The notes under the pieces were generated by a model. It worked only from the letters and a program-made list of their open reading frames with translations, was not told the origin of the DNA and made no database searches. Positions 49,440-61,899 of a DNA stretch of 64,000 bases are shown here, piece by piece. Origin of the DNA: Hymenopus coronatus (Eukaryota; Arthropoda; Insecta; Mantodea; Hymenopodidae). The position numbers were made by a program, and so were the translations under genes. The DNA is taken from assembly GCA_030762935.1 (NCBI GenBank), contig CM060900.1, positions 403,581,632 to 403,645,631 of the forward strand, read 5' to 3'. The first letter of the stretch is position 1. Every line of letters starts with the position of its first letter.

Positions 49440-50630
49440 AAGCAACGGTATCAATTTTTTGCAAGGGATTGAATTTTGCTTCAGGGCCCAAAGCACGGCC
49501 GGTGAACGACGTCATCAGTGGAGCTGAAAAACCATTCACAGTTTACCTTCAGATATTGAGGAAGAAGTGCGTCATGAAGTAAATACTTGCATCAGTAAGG
49601 CAAGGAAGACCAGAAACTTTATCTCTGTGGCAGAATACACGACACTTAGCAGACTGAAGCAGAATCACAATCTAATAGTACTCCCTGCAGACAAATGCAA
49701 TGCCACTGTCGATTTGGAGGTGACCGATTGCCACAGGAAGATCCCGCCCGTACTACCTGACTCTGCATGCAGGAAAATCAACAAGGATCCCATTAACAAG
49801 ATCACACGGGTTACAGGACAGCTCATCAAAGCATGCAGTCTTCTTCCTGAAATCAAGAAGGCTGCACCATCTTCCTACTCGGTTCTTCCAATACCACGTT
49901 GAATAAATCAGGGGTCCCGCTTCGTTCCTTAGATGACGCAATCGGTACGCCAACATATCATCTTGCAAAGCAGCTGACGGGCATGCTAGCATCTTTGGAT
50001 GGGTACTTATGAGTATTATGTAAAGAACTCTGCAGAGTTTGTAAAAACTATAAAAAAAATCTCAAAGTGAGCTTATCGGACCGGTTAGTTAGCTTCGATG
50101 TGGGTTCAGTTTTCACTATGGCCCCCTTAAACGAAAAGCTAAAACTGCTATCTGAACAGTTTCCTCCGAACATAGTAAAACTTTTCGAGCCAGAACTAAA
50201 CTCCACATACTTCACATATATCGAAGAATTCTACAAACAGACGGATGAGTAGTAATGAGTTCTCAGCTTTCTCCCATCATGGACAAATATTATATACAAC
50301 CTTTGATCATAAAGCTCTGCAATCTGCACCACTTAGGCCCAAGGAATTTTACCGATACGTAGATGACGTACTCGTGATTTGGTAGCACGGGAAAGAAACT
50401 CTACAAGCATTCCAATTGCACAAAGTTCCCTTCCGTTCTTAGACATTAAAATTCATAAAAAGCAAGATAGCACATTGGTACACAGTTTCTATAGAAAAGT
50501 AAAACACTTAGGTCGTTATCTGAACGCACACAGTAATCAACGTCCGAACCAGAACAGAACCGTTCTCTCCGCCCATATTGCAGATGAAGAACGTGGGTCT
50601 CAAATGTGTAATTTGATACACATTTAAACA
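49440..50630 (+). pseudogene. Penelope-like element 2, reverse transcriptase
   Basis: Plus-strand frames in order. Residues from about 49540 read LPSDIEEEVRHEVNTC. The open frame 49567-49902 has LSRLKQNHNLIVLPADKCNA and ACRKINKDPINKITR. The frame 50067-50252 has LVSFDVGSVFTMAPL and STYFTYIEEFYKQTD, followed by PLSP-like sequence. The catalytic box FYRYVDDVLVIW is at 50347-50382 and is followed at once by a stop. The segment at 50379-50627 has SSLPFLDIKIHKKQDSTLVH. This is the standard Penelope-like RT. At least three frame breaks make it inactive. The sequence between 48936 and 49440 is the 5' part of the same ORF and is poorly readable. Confidence 0.88.
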
Positions 50631-50639
50631 GAATCGGTA

Positions 50640-51060
50640 CACAAAAAAAGACATTCAGCAGACACGCCGTAAAGACAAGAATCACAAGAACCACACCGCG
50701 GACAAACGCAACACATAGGAGGGCCGAAAACCCACAGGAAACTCTTTTATCCCCTTCCACAGCACAGTTTCAAATAAGATTGCATGGATACTAAAAATAC
50801 TCAACATAAAAACATATTTTATCACCAAGGAAGCTGAGACAATACATGAGACCTGTGAAGGACAACTTGGGACTGAAAACCCCCGGCGTACACAAAAGCC
50901 CATGCCAACGTGGGAAGGTATATATAGGGGAGATAGACCGCACGATAAAAGAGAGATGTGTGGAACATCTCAGACTTCTTCAAGCTGAGAAATCAGCAGT
51001 GGCTCAGCAGAGCCTTAGCAATGACCACAGCATCTTATTAGACGAGGTCACGTTTTAACA
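50640..51060 (+). pseudogene. Penelope-like element 2, GIY-YIG endonuclease
   Basis: The C-terminal frame 50846-51058 reads LGLKTPGVHKSPCQRGKVYI then GEIDRTIKERCVEH and EKSAVAQQSL. It corresponds to the GVYKIPCxCGKxYIGxTxRxIxxRxxEH pattern of the Penelope GIY-YIG nuclease. GVH replaces GVY (GIY), VYIG (YIG) is kept, and the catalytic Arg and the EH His are present. Preceding broken sequence (50640-50845) fits the linker. The nuclease would cut target DNA. Together with RT and both terminal repeats this is the most complete element in the window. Confidence 0.85.
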
Positions 51061-51135
51061 ACATGGCAACCGATACGAAAACAGAATTATAAAAGGGGCA
51101 ATTGAAATCAAGTTAGTGCAAAATAACTTTAACAA

Positions 51136-51367
51136 CGGCCTCTGGCTGAGATCAGCATAGACTAGGACATTCAACAATAGCAGGTATTCTGGCAGTACTT
51201 CTCCGCTGAACCAATCACAGGACAGTGAGTCTCCATTGGCCCGCGTCATTTAGCTCCGCCCTCCTCTTGGAGAGTATACATACAGCCCGGTCGCGAGCAA
51301 TAACTTCAGTTCAGAACGTGGTTAAGGGACACGTCTAACACACCTCGGGCTGCCCTCAGCCTGCCAA
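51136..51367 (+). repeat. Penelope-like element 2, downstream terminal repeat, part 1
   Basis: Starts GCTGAGATCAGCATAGACTA and parallels 48662 onwards. It is interrupted at 51367 by the jockey fragment and resumes at 52261. The last 53 bp (51315-51367, AACGTGGTTAAG to CTGCCAA) occur again at 52261-52329. Confidence 0.8.
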
Positions 51368-52260
51368 TCACACTGGACAATACTTCAGAGACATCTACCT
51401 CCGACTCCTCCAAGAGTGGTGCGAGCGTTGGCGGTTGTCCATCAATCCGGAGAAAAGCCACACTATTCTGTTCACCAAGCGCCGCTTTCCCGCAAACTTC
51501 CCTACATTTACATACCTCAGAAGAAGGATACAATGGACGAACACCATAACCTACTTGGGGGTGAAGCTTGACAAGGGCGTCACTATAGGGGAGTATATCA
51601 GGGAGTTGAGGTGTCGGGGCAATGGGGCTGCGGCCTCCTTGTACCCGATGCTGAAGTCCACGATGCCGGTTCCCCTTAAGTTGCGCCTTTTGAGGGACCT
51701 CATAGTCCCCTTATTAATCTACGCCTGTGAGATCTGGGGCATGACGGCTGACTATAGTCTGCTGTTGCTTCAGCGGGTAGAGAATAGATGCATTCCGGCC
51801 ATCTATTCTGTGCCTCGACGATTTCCTACTAGACTCCTGCACGAAGCCTCTGGTCTACCATACCTGGAGGACGAGATTAGGCGTCGGGCAACAAAATTCA
51901 ACGAAGGGTTACCATTCCATCGGAGCGCCCTCGTTAGGTCTCTTGGGAATAATCATCTCATAAACCGCCGCTTCAGGCTATACCGGCTTCCACGCATGGT
52001 TTGCGGGCATCCCCGGTAACGAAGGAGCACCTCCAACAGCTGCTACGGCTTAGCTCTTTACAATCCTTCAAGAGTTGCTTGGATATCAAAATTTAAAACC
52101 CCAAAAGTAAACATTTTTTGAAAAAAATGATTACACCAGCGGTACACAAGAGCCATTGCACCGTAAAATAGCAACCGTTGAGGAGCTATACTTGCCTCCT
52201 CCTGTCACTCAACAACCCCATCTCTCACCCGCTATCCTGCAAACCCCACAATCCCGTCAT
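51368..52260 (+). pseudogene. 5'-truncated jockey-type LINE fragment
   Basis: The 194-codon open frame 51435-52019 is the C-terminal half of a jockey-type RT. It has RLSINPEKSHTILFTKRR, then IQWTNTITYLGVKLD, RLLRDLIVPLLIYACEIWGM, and RVENRCIPAIYSVPRRFPTR. Sequence upstream in the same frame (about 51385) reads LRLLQEWCERW, so the copy begins just after the Asp-Asp box. It is GC-richer than its surroundings and has no internal stop, so it may be the youngest LINE here. It splits the Penelope terminal repeat, with the same host sequence on both sides. Confidence 0.88.
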
Positions 52261-52440
52261 AACGTGGTTAAGTTCTCTTCGAGAACAGGGACACAACTAA
52301 CACTCCTCGGGCTGCCCTCAGCCTGCCAACTGTCGTGAGCGTGAGCATTTCATTACTTCCTGAAGAACACCGCAGAGTCAGCATGGCCTAAAGCTCGATC
52401 GATTTTATCATAATCACACTGCTGTTAACCCGTGAAACGA
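52261..52440 (+). repeat. Penelope-like element 2, downstream terminal repeat, part 2
   Basis: Continues the terminal repeat. First comes a second copy of 51315-51367 (52261-52329, with about 15 extra bases after AACGTGGTTAAG), then CATTTCATTACTTCCTGAAG and AGCATGGCCTAAAGCTCG. That last part matches 48848-48900. It ends against the gypsy-B 3' LTR at about 52440. Confidence 0.75.
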
Positions 52441-53697
<1,257 letters not shown>

Positions 53698-54185
53698 ATA
53701 GTAGTCTTCCTTTGCTACACCCTATTCTTAGCTCTTACTGTGTGAAAACCTGATGTCCAAGCCAATAGAATGTTCAGGCCTAGCATCTGAGGCATCTACT
53801 GTTCGCTACAGCCTGAACACATGTCAGCAGTCACATAGCAAACAGAGATTTAATAATGGCGGGAAAGTAGTTGATATTGATTAGTTTATTACTAGTGCAT
53901 AAATATGGCTCAGTTAAATATTTATGGAACGAATGAAGTGAACAATGTCTGTACAATAGTTGCAACGTACAATTTATAACTATTACACACGAACTAACGC
54001 ATTATTAATATAGATCACTTACAAGTCAGGACAATATTACCAGTATTCACTTTTTTCAGTTAACCTCAAATAATTATTGCAAGATTTAAATTTTGATTCT
54101 GGAAGTACATTTGTCAAATTCCTATCATTGTGTTATTATTCCTTAATGTGCTTATATTATTTCTATAAGTTTTAGGCTGTTTATG
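53698..54185. other. Gene-free stretch
   Basis: AT-rich DNA upstream of the piggyBac-like remnant; no inverted-repeat terminus with TTAA was identified. Confidence 0.4.
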
Positions 54186-54761
54186 ATGAAGAAATGCTGG
54201 AAATGTTTAATAATGAAGAGCTTACAGAAACTGAATTCAGCAAAGATGTTGCAGAAGAAGAAAAGGAAGAACAAGGAGTACCATTTAATGCAAATGAAAA
54301 TACTGAAAGTAATGGTGAAACGATATGATGATGATGATAATCAGGTGTAGACCAAAAATAAAGGTCTAACTCAGTCCAGAAGACAAGTTTGGAAGAAAAG
54401 TCACCAGTTACAACTGGTGGTAAAATGTATGAATAAAAAATGCAAACCTAATGAAGTCATGACAGGGTTTAGAAATTTCCCTCTTGGCTCTAACATCCTT
54501 AAGTTCAAATTATTTAATTCTTGAGTTACATAAAAACTGTCCAGCTGTTTCTTGTCATTTCAAATTTGAAGGTGTTTTCATTTCCGATGTTTTCACTGTG
54601 GATTCTTTTAACTGATATGTTCAGGACCATTTCACTCAATATTTTGAACGTTGTGACTTTACGCACAGACGATACATTCATGAAAATGGAAAGGCATTAA
54701 AATTACAACCAAGGGACAGGCTTGTTTTTATTGAAGTCTTTCTTTTGGAGTCCAGTCTTAA

Positions 54762-55028
54762 GTGTCCAAGAGGGCCACGCCGTGGCCACGTGGTTAGATC
54801 ATTCACCTCTCACCTAGACGGCCCGGGTTCGATCCCAAGTGACAGCATATTATATTTGTGGTGGACAAAGCGGCGCAGGGGCGTGTATTCTCAGGGTTCT
54901 CCTTTTTCCCCCGCCATTGCATTCCACTGGTGTTCCATTTTCCTTCCATGCATGATCAGTATCATCGTCCGCGGTGCCACAAGCAGTAAAAGCGGGCGTT
55001 AAGCACTATAGAAAATTAGGTTTCCAAG
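54762..55028 (+). mobile_element. SINE family 1, copy 6, near full length with TSD
   Basis: The best copy (54771-55019). It has head GCCACGCCGTGGCCACGTGG, box B GGTTCGATCCC (about 54826), body GTGGTGGACAAAGCGGCGCA and CCCCCGCCATTGCATTCCA, and end GCAGTAAAAGCGGGCGTTAA, CACTATAGAAAA. The flanks GTGTCCAAG (54762-54770) and GTTTCCAAG (55020-55028) form a 9-bp target duplication with one difference. It splits the piggyBac-like frame between FLLESSLK and GFQGLN. Overlapping open frame 54745-55002 is not a gene. Confidence 0.88.
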
Positions 55029-55479
55029 GATTAAACTGTATTAGGCCAAAACCACTACAGTTCCAGCAATAGCTAATATAATCTCCTGAGACAGATACTT
55101 TAACATTAGAAATCGCTTAAGGACTATAGATGATAGTTCTGTTTCAGGAGAATTTGGGAAGTAAGATAAACTGTGGAAAGTCAGGCCATTAATAAAAAGG
55201 GTTCAAGGATGTTTCGGACATCTAGGGGATCAAATATGGCTATTGATGAACAAATGATCCCTTTTTGCAGGAGTATGCGGCATCAGGCAATTTGTAAGAG
55301 GAAACCCAAATCCAAAAGGATTTAAAAATTTAGTTCATTCCCTCCATTCTAGCCTAGTACTGGACTTTGAACTGTACCAAGGAAACGGAACATTTCCAGA
55401 AAAAAAGCAAAAGGAAAATCATTGAGTTTTGGAGGTTCTGCAATTATACGGCTATGTGATTGGGTCAGAGATGAAACTC

Positions 55480-55511
55480 ATTTCTTTCTTTCTTTCTTTC
55501 TTTCTTTCTTT
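55480..55511. repeat. (TTTC)n microsatellite
   Basis: Eight TTTC units inside the piggyBac-like remnant. Confidence 0.95.
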
Positions 55512-56239
55512 ATTTTGTTCTTTCTGTCTTTTTTTACCGTTTCTTCAGCTTTCTTCCCTTCTGGAAGTTTTCTCTGAGAGACGATTGTCAGCTACAGGAA
55601 TGACAGTGAAATAAAAAGATTCCATCTAGTGCACATCTTTCAGATGACAAGAAAATTAATATGGCTAGGAAGAGGATCATAAGGTCAGTCTGTAGGGTAA
55701 GATCGTGTAACGTGTGTTGTAAAATGGTTTGAGCAAAAATTTTCCTGGCCTAATCAAAATTAGACATTTACCCTGAAGATATTTGTGGCAAATCGTCACC
55801 AAAATAAAGACGGTACATTAGAATATTCCGACCAGCCATTGTCAGTCAATATAATATTAAACGTGTGTGGCATTGTGAGATAGACTGACATATCAGATAT
55901 TATACAATTAGCAGTCGAACAAAAAAGAGGACAGAAAAAACAATTTTCCACAATTTGGACATTGCTATTGCTACAGCTGAACACAATACAGAACCGACAA
56001 AGCAGAACTACAAGAACCTAAGAGGAACGTCATGGAGTTCTCGGATATCAAAACTTCAATTGCTGAGTTCTTACTTTTAATGAAGGAAACAAGTATTCTG
56101 AGAGTAGTTCTGGCAGTCATCACTGTCCAGCTAGGAAACAACAGAGATTCAGTTGTGTGGAAATTCTACTGGTACTCCAACCCCACACGCACAAAGAAGA
56201 CAAAACATTAACAAATGATGACGAGCATTAAAAGCCGTG

Positions 56240-56240
<1 letters not shown>

Positions 56241-56290
<50 letters not shown>
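56241..56290. repeat. (TA)n microsatellite
   Basis: 25 TA units just downstream of the piggyBac-like remnant. Confidence 0.98.
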
Positions 56291-56293
<3 letters not shown>

Positions 56294-57113
56294 AAAATAG
56301 TTGCAACAAAAAAGTGGTATTCAAAGGTTGCAAGAATAATCTTTTCTCACAGCAGAGAGCAATTGTTTTGCAACTTATGCTGAGAATTAACAGGTTTCTA
56401 CTGAATAGGTACAATGTGATCATTTATTATAAGTGTATTATATTCTAGTTAGTTATATTTATAAATGAAATAATCTTCACTTATTTGGTAAAGGAAAAAA
56501 TGTACATATGTGTAATTTATAGGTAATAAACATAAATCGAATGGAATGCAATGTTTTGACTTAATGCTTATTCGTAGGCACGCAGTCCCAATGTTCATTT
56601 TAATGCCCAATGCATACTTATGTCCGTTAATTAAAATCTGAAAATATTACTTGATTTGTTACTTATTGTATTTATAAGTGGCTATGATGATTTTTCCCCC
56701 AAAAATTTTCGCAGAGGGTATTGGTGCTTTAGCTTTAAACTGTTGCATCCACTAGGGATAACTTGATTTGTGTTATAGTTTTTTTTTTTTTTTTTTTTTT
56801 ATTTGACAAACTCAGCGCTTAAAAAAATAAAATAACAGTATTGCAGTTTTGTTGATCGAACGAAATATATTTATACACCTTATGGGTTTGAATAAACTTA
56901 ATAGTGGAAAATCACATGTTATTGTTGGCTACATTGCAATATGCATACAGGCTTTGCGGCTCGCGAGAATGCAAACTATTCTTCAATTTATACTGAATCT
57001 TTCCTATTGGTTACTGAGACAGAATGACTGCGGGACAGCTAATCTCACAGGGGTTTTACAAAAGAAGTTGTTGGTCCTTCTTTCCATTATGCCACGTGGT
57101 TGACGCGGGATTC
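56291..57113. other. Gene-free stretch
   Basis: AT-rich DNA with a poly(T) tract at 56779-56800. The 84-codon frame 56849-57103 has no motif I recognise. Confidence 0.4.
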
Positions 57114-58320
57114 GCCATTTATTCCAATACATGAACTTAAGTGCACACCTAAACAGTGTGACAAGTATCAGAGACTATCACAAAGATTATAATGGCTGTC
57201 ATTGTGGACTGCATGTATTGCATTCCAAGTCTGAAGAACACGCCCCCTATTCTCACGGTTCTGATATCATAAGCACATAATTTGACACTAATTATTTCTT
57301 GCGATATCTGCTAAATGGGCGAATTAGTAAGAAGTTTCTTATAAACCGGAGTAGGTTGAAATATTTTGGTTGCTTCTCAACGGTCTTTCCGAGTTAGAAA
57401 TCTAACATCTAACAAACAATACAGAATTGTTCTTTTGATAATGTATAACGTATTTCACTAAGTATACCACCGAAAAATCACTTAAAAAAGTACAGTAACC
57501 TGTGTATTGAAATATTTCACTAAGTATACCACTGAAAGATCCTTCTTCTTGTTTATGCTTCTGCTATTTGAGAAAATACAACCAAAGACCATACACGTAT
57601 TCACCAATATGCTGGTTTAAAACCTAAGTCTAAATTTGCTGCTTAATTGACATTTAAAGCCACAAAATCACTTAAATAAGAACCCGGAACTATGTATTGA
57701 AACACACTTCCTTTTCTTTGTTTTTGCTTCTGTTATTCGAGAAACTACAACCAAACACCTCACACATATTCACCATAATACCGGTTTAAAACCTACAGTC
57801 CAAATGTACTGCTTAATTGACATTTAACACCACAAAATATTATTTTTGGTTTACATTTAACCGACAAAAGCGGTACGTATCTCAGACGTTTAATATAAAA
57901 ATATGGCGGCTTGACAAAAACGTGCTTCACCAATCAAAATTCATAAAAGTAGAGAATTTGCTATCTATGCTTTCTATATCTGTGGTCTAAAACTGAACTA
58001 GAACCTGGAATATCGCTATCGCTCAGAGCAACCAACCAGTGTTGCCAGTTTAAACCCACAGTCCTTATTTGGCAACCTATTATGGTTTCAAGGAAACCTC
58101 TTGCTAATTCAACCATTTAGCATATAACGCGAGACATGATTAGTATCAAATGATGTGCTAATGATACCAGAACTGTGAGAATAGGTGGAGTGTTCCTCGG
58201 ACTCGGAATGCAATACGTGCAGTCTACAGTTAAAGCTATTAAATTGTACGATAATCTCTTATATGTATCACTTTTTGTGTGTGTGTTCTCTTTTAAAGTT
58301 CATGTAGTGGAATTAATGGC
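57114..58320. mobile_element. Fold-back element with ~250-bp terminal inverted repeats
   Basis: The left arm (57114-57365) aligns with the reverse complement of the right arm (58066-58320). Long near-matches include GACTGCATGTATTGCATTCC (57208) against GACTGCACGTATTGCATTCC, CCTATTCTCACGGTTCTGAT (57246) against CCTATTCTCACAGTTCTGGT, and the outer ATACATGAACTT against CTACATGAACTT. The ends are GCC...GGC. The 700-bp interior has no transposase. It holds a ~190-bp tandem duplication and a shorter duplicated TATTTCACTAAGTATACCAC. Structure fits a non-autonomous DNA (MITE-like) fold-back element; I could not fix a target duplication, so the superfamily is unknown. Confidence 0.8.
57475..57848. repeat. 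~190-bp tandem duplication inside fold-back element
   Basis: Copies at 57475-57664 and 57665-57848 share AAATCACTTAAA, TGTATTGAAA, GGTTTAAAACCTA, TGCTTAATTGACATTTAA and CCACAAAAT. A third partial echo (GTTTAAACCCACAGTCC) lies near 58048. Two 30-bp copies of TATTTCACTAAGTATACCAC at 57451 and 57513 form a smaller nested duplication. Confidence 0.8.
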
Positions 58321-59339
58321 TATAGGCATGAGAGACAAACAATAAGGTTTGTCAAAATGTGATATTTTGCCCTCCTTCAGTTTTAGACCAAGAAATTAGA
58401 ACATTAAGTTATGACCTTGCCGGGATGTTTAGTGCAATACTATCAATTTATCAATAATCACTTTTGACAGCCCGAAACATGTGATTGTATTAAATATTCT
58501 CTCAACTTTAGATCTTTCCCCATTCATTGCCGTTCTTTTTACTTAAAAAACTTGGAATAACAATTGATTTGACAGATGTGTCGTATGGAGTATATGGTAG
58601 TGAGTAGCTTTGCAAGATGGTAGCTGGTCGAAAAACGTGCCTCAGTAAAACGCTAGGCATTTCCGTCCTCTGTTTAAACCGATATCCCGGGTCGTATCTG
58701 TGTCCGATTTTGTCCTCAATTTCAGGAATATATAATTTAATATACCGATACAGTTTGAGTAACACTAAGAATTGAATTTCTACACATACTGATATTCGTA
58801 CAGTTCATTTTCCATTTATATTGTTGTGTAAGTATTAACTAACGCGGCCGTAGCAGTTATCGCCCGGCAGCTCTTCCACAATGGTAAAAAAACAAACTTA
58901 TTTGAAAATACTGATTAGCACTACTATAGTTAGTATGTTAGCTGTCTCTGTGTCTGCCAGTTTAGTTTGTATGCGAAGTCTGAGAGAGAAGTCAAAATGT
59001 TGCAGAATGTTTTTCAAGAAAACATAAATGTCATTTTAATGATTCGTTAAAAGCGGAATCTCCATAAATTATACAAGTTAATTCAGAAGATTGAACACTA
59101 GTGAAATATACCTTGTGTGGTTCAAACTTTGGGAGAACATCAATAACTGATCATCATAAATGCAAAAAAAAAAAAAAAAAAAAAAAAAACCAACAACAAA
59201 ATCTACAAGACTACTGCTAAGTAAATCTCAGTCAAGAAGTGTATCGAATTACCTTGTTAAACTAGAACCGTCTAAAAGCTATACAACTTGGTCTTTTTTT
59301 TTTTTATGAAGAAACATAGGTACGCATGTGACACTGTAC
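58321..59339. other. Gene-free stretch with poly(A)
   Basis: Mostly AT-rich. A minus-strand frame at 58508-58765 (85 residues) has no family signature. A 26-A tract at 59164-59189 lies just upstream of the hAT-like remnant and may be inserted in its 5' part. Confidence 0.4.
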
Positions 59340-60870
59340 TTAACAGTCATGGTTTTCATCAGAAAAATTTGCAACGAAACAAGTGCAAGAACAAAGTGTG
59401 AATCCATAATTACCTATGTTTTTGCTCCATGGTCTATCAATGAATTAAAATGATCTTAACTATGTCAACTTCGTAAATGTGTATTACGGTACATCTAATC
59501 TAAAGTGTGTAAAGCTGCTCCCCATTTTAGTGCGTTATTATCAAGCTTATGATTTAGAAACCCCAATTTAGAGCAAACTTCTTACTTTCATTTAAATCAC
59601 TGGAGAAACTTCCAATAATCTGCACAAGTATTGAAAGCAATTGATACTTTTGACTTATGCAGAAATGCGGCAGGACTATCAGCGAACAATACGAACTCTC
59701 ACTTCGGAGGGTTGCTAAAAAAGGGTAAAGAGAATGTAGTAACTAAAATTAAGTCTGAGTTGAATAGAAAATATATACCGGGTCTTGGTAGCAATGCGCA
59801 TATCATACATAATTGCGCAAAAATAGCGTTTGATTCTATGCATATAGATATTGAAGTGCTTGTTACGAAAATATCTGGGCATTTTCACATCTATACGGTG
59901 CATCGAACATTTGAAAGATTTCTATGACTTCGTTGGACAAGAGTTCAAGCAAATACTTGGTTATGCTAATATAAGGTAGTATTCATTACTTCCAGATTTG
60001 GAAAGAATATTGAAACTGTATCCATCACTGAAATCTTTCTTCATGTCAGAATCACAGTGAACTTAAAATAGTCAGACAGTTCTTCGAAAACCGTGAGATT
60101 GAGCTGTGGCCTAGCTTTGATTATTTTCACACTGCACTCTTCCATGAAACAATTAAAGTAATTAAAGATTATGACAAATGAGCAACAGAATCCGCATTAG
60201 CTGTGCAGAACATCTTAATAAAGTTTCGTTGAACGGTTTTTTCCGCGCATGGTAAAGGATTTGCTCACTGATCTAGCAGAAAATTGTGAAATGAAAATGG
60301 AAGGTTATCTCAAAATATCTCAAGAATTTTATGACAGTGCTTTATCTTATTTGCTTTCTTGGAATAAGCATAATGAGGGCTTGTCACATTTAGGCTGGCT
60401 TCTCCTGGATAATGCACCCTTAAGGAAAACTTTTGATAATGCTGTTAAAAATATATTATCGAACTGTTCGAGAAATTGTAACCGTCAATCATGATGAACT
60501 ATTTGATGAAATTAGTTATTTGCGGGGTTATGTATCAAAAAGAGAATGTGAATACTTCAGGGGTCACCTGGTAGAAAATGCAGAGAGGTGTTCATGCAAT
60601 TAAAAAAACATAATGTACCCCATGACAAATATGAAACTTTTTATGCGCTTACCTGGCAGAAATGTATCCGAAGAAAGGATACTTTAGAATATGAATTACG
60701 TCTGATCGGAAGACAAATCTCCATTTTAAGTGAGCTATTTTAACAGTGAAAGCTAATCTTAACTTCTCGTGTAAAGCGTTTAGTGATAAACTTGCTTCAA
60801 ACTCTGGGATCCTGAAATTATGTTACACTTTTCAGAAAAGAGTCACGCCACTGCGTAAAGCTCTTAAGTG
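59340..60870 (+). pseudogene. hAT-like (BED-type) transposase remnant
   Basis: Broken plus-strand frames of a transposase-derived protein of the kind usually placed with hAT/ZBED-like genes. ARTKCESIITYVFAPWS is at about 59379-59430. The open frame 59631-59927 has GLSANNTNSHFGGLLKKGKE, then GSNAHIIHNCAKIAFDSM and IDIEVLVTKISGHFHIYTV. SLLPDLERILKLYPSLKSFF follows (about 59985-60045). Then frame 60249-60494 has a helical segment with FYDSALSYLLSWNKHNEG. The C-terminal part (about 60600-60850) has NVPHDKYETFYALTWQKCIR and CKAFSDKLASNSGILK. The RW of the LGxSxTRWLSLLP block is lost (IRxYSLLP). No N-terminal zinc finger and no terminal inverted repeats were identified. It could alternatively be a decayed domesticated copy. 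Confidence 0.65.
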
Positions 60871-61224
60871 TAAATAAGGTACAGTAAAAATTATATTATT
60901 CCAATTCAACTTTTATATCGTTTTTAAAAGTATAGCTCATCAGTGTATTAGTTATATGCCTCGTGTATTTTCTGGAAAAGAGGCCTATGACCAAAATTAA
61001 GCGTCCTTCTCGCTCAGTGTAAAATGAGACGCTGAGAATCACAGCAGTAAAAGAGCGTCCACAAATAATGTTCATTCTCTCTATTGCTCATCAACATAAA
61101 TGTGACAAAACTGACACTTGGAGCTTAGGGCCTTTGAAGGATGAGGCCTCGATGAAGTGCTGCTATTATAATGTTTTTAAGTTTTATTTTAAGATAAGAT
61201 TATTTTCTGTAAGGATGTAAATTA

Positions 61225-61242
61225 AAGCGTTTTTAAAAACGC
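61225..61242. repeat. Perfect 18-bp palindrome
   Basis: AGCGTTTTTAAAAACGCT reads identically on both strands. It lies about 350 bp downstream of the hAT-like remnant. Confidence 0.95.
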
Positions 61243-61426
61243 TGTCTCCGATAACATCGAAAAAAATTGTTATCCTAGTTTAAATCGTGCAGTTACGGTT
61301 TCCTGCCTTGTCTGTACGGTTTTCGTTTGGAACTTTGAATCGTAGGCAGTATGACATAAGTAAAATTATTTTTGCAATTGCGCAATTCTTACTGCTTAGT
61401 CATCCCTAAGCCATCTAAGGATCAGA

Positions 61427-61480
61427 ATGCTTTCTAATCTAATCTAATCTAAGATTACGTTAGATTAGATTAGAAAGCAT
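61427..61480. repeat. Perfect 21-bp inverted repeat (hairpin)
   Basis: Arms 61427-61447 and 61460-61480 are exact reverse complements, separated by 12 nt. The arms consist of ATGCTTTC followed by TAATC repeats. The perfect pairing is striking in otherwise decayed DNA. It could be a short fold-back insertion or the paired ends of a deleted element. Confidence 0.95.
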
Positions 61481-61564
61481 GCTGTAGATTTGTTTGGGTC
61501 AAGAAGTCACTGAACATAGAATTTGTCAAGGGATATGCACGTACACATATGCTCATAGACTACG

Positions 61565-61588
61565 AAAAAAAAAAAAAAAAAAAAAAAA
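61565..61588. repeat. Poly(A) tract
   Basis: 24 A in a row. The 60-codon frame at 61622-61804 that follows is not recognised. Confidence 0.9.
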
Positions 61589-61899
61589 CAATGTATAAAG
61601 CTCTGATGCTAAAAGTACGGGTTGAAAGCAGCAGAAAAGACATATAATCATATCATTTTTTCGAGGCCTGTACCCACTGCACCATACTTAATGTGCTTCA
61701 TAAAAGCATGTGTTCTTCCTTTTTTGCATGCACATATAAACAAACGGTATCAAAAATTAGTGTTAAAATGTATAAATAAATATAATTTCATTGTGATACA
61801 CTGAAGTAATATCAGACAATAGTTTTCTAATTATCAACATAATATTTACCACTAATAATTATATAAGACTAAGACATGATTACTGTGTTCTCTCCTAAG

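Larger units (their letters stand above)
54186..56120 (+). pseudogene. piggyBac-like transposase remnant
   Basis: Broken plus-strand frames in the order of a PiggyBac-type (PGBD) transposase. The acidic N terminus (about 54186-54325) has EEMLEMFNNEELTETEFSK. A segment near 54670-54760 reads HENGKALKLQPRDRLVFIE. The core after the SINE has DRYFNIRNRLRTIDDSSV (about 55094-55145), DKLWKVRPLIKR (about 55164-55200) and AIDEQMIPF (about 55238-55265). Then come ATGMTVK and HIRYYTISSRTKKRTEK with FHNLDIAIATAEHN (about 55880-55985), and near 56030 MEFSDIKTSIAEFLL. The catalytic Asp of the IDEQMIPF block is present. Such transposases cut and paste at TTAA. Frameshifts, stops, a SINE and a TTTC repeat show the copy is dead. 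Confidence 0.8.

Noticed and set aside
56208..56448. Opposed frames of 71 and 77 codons
   Set aside because: Both are carried by the TA microsatellite.
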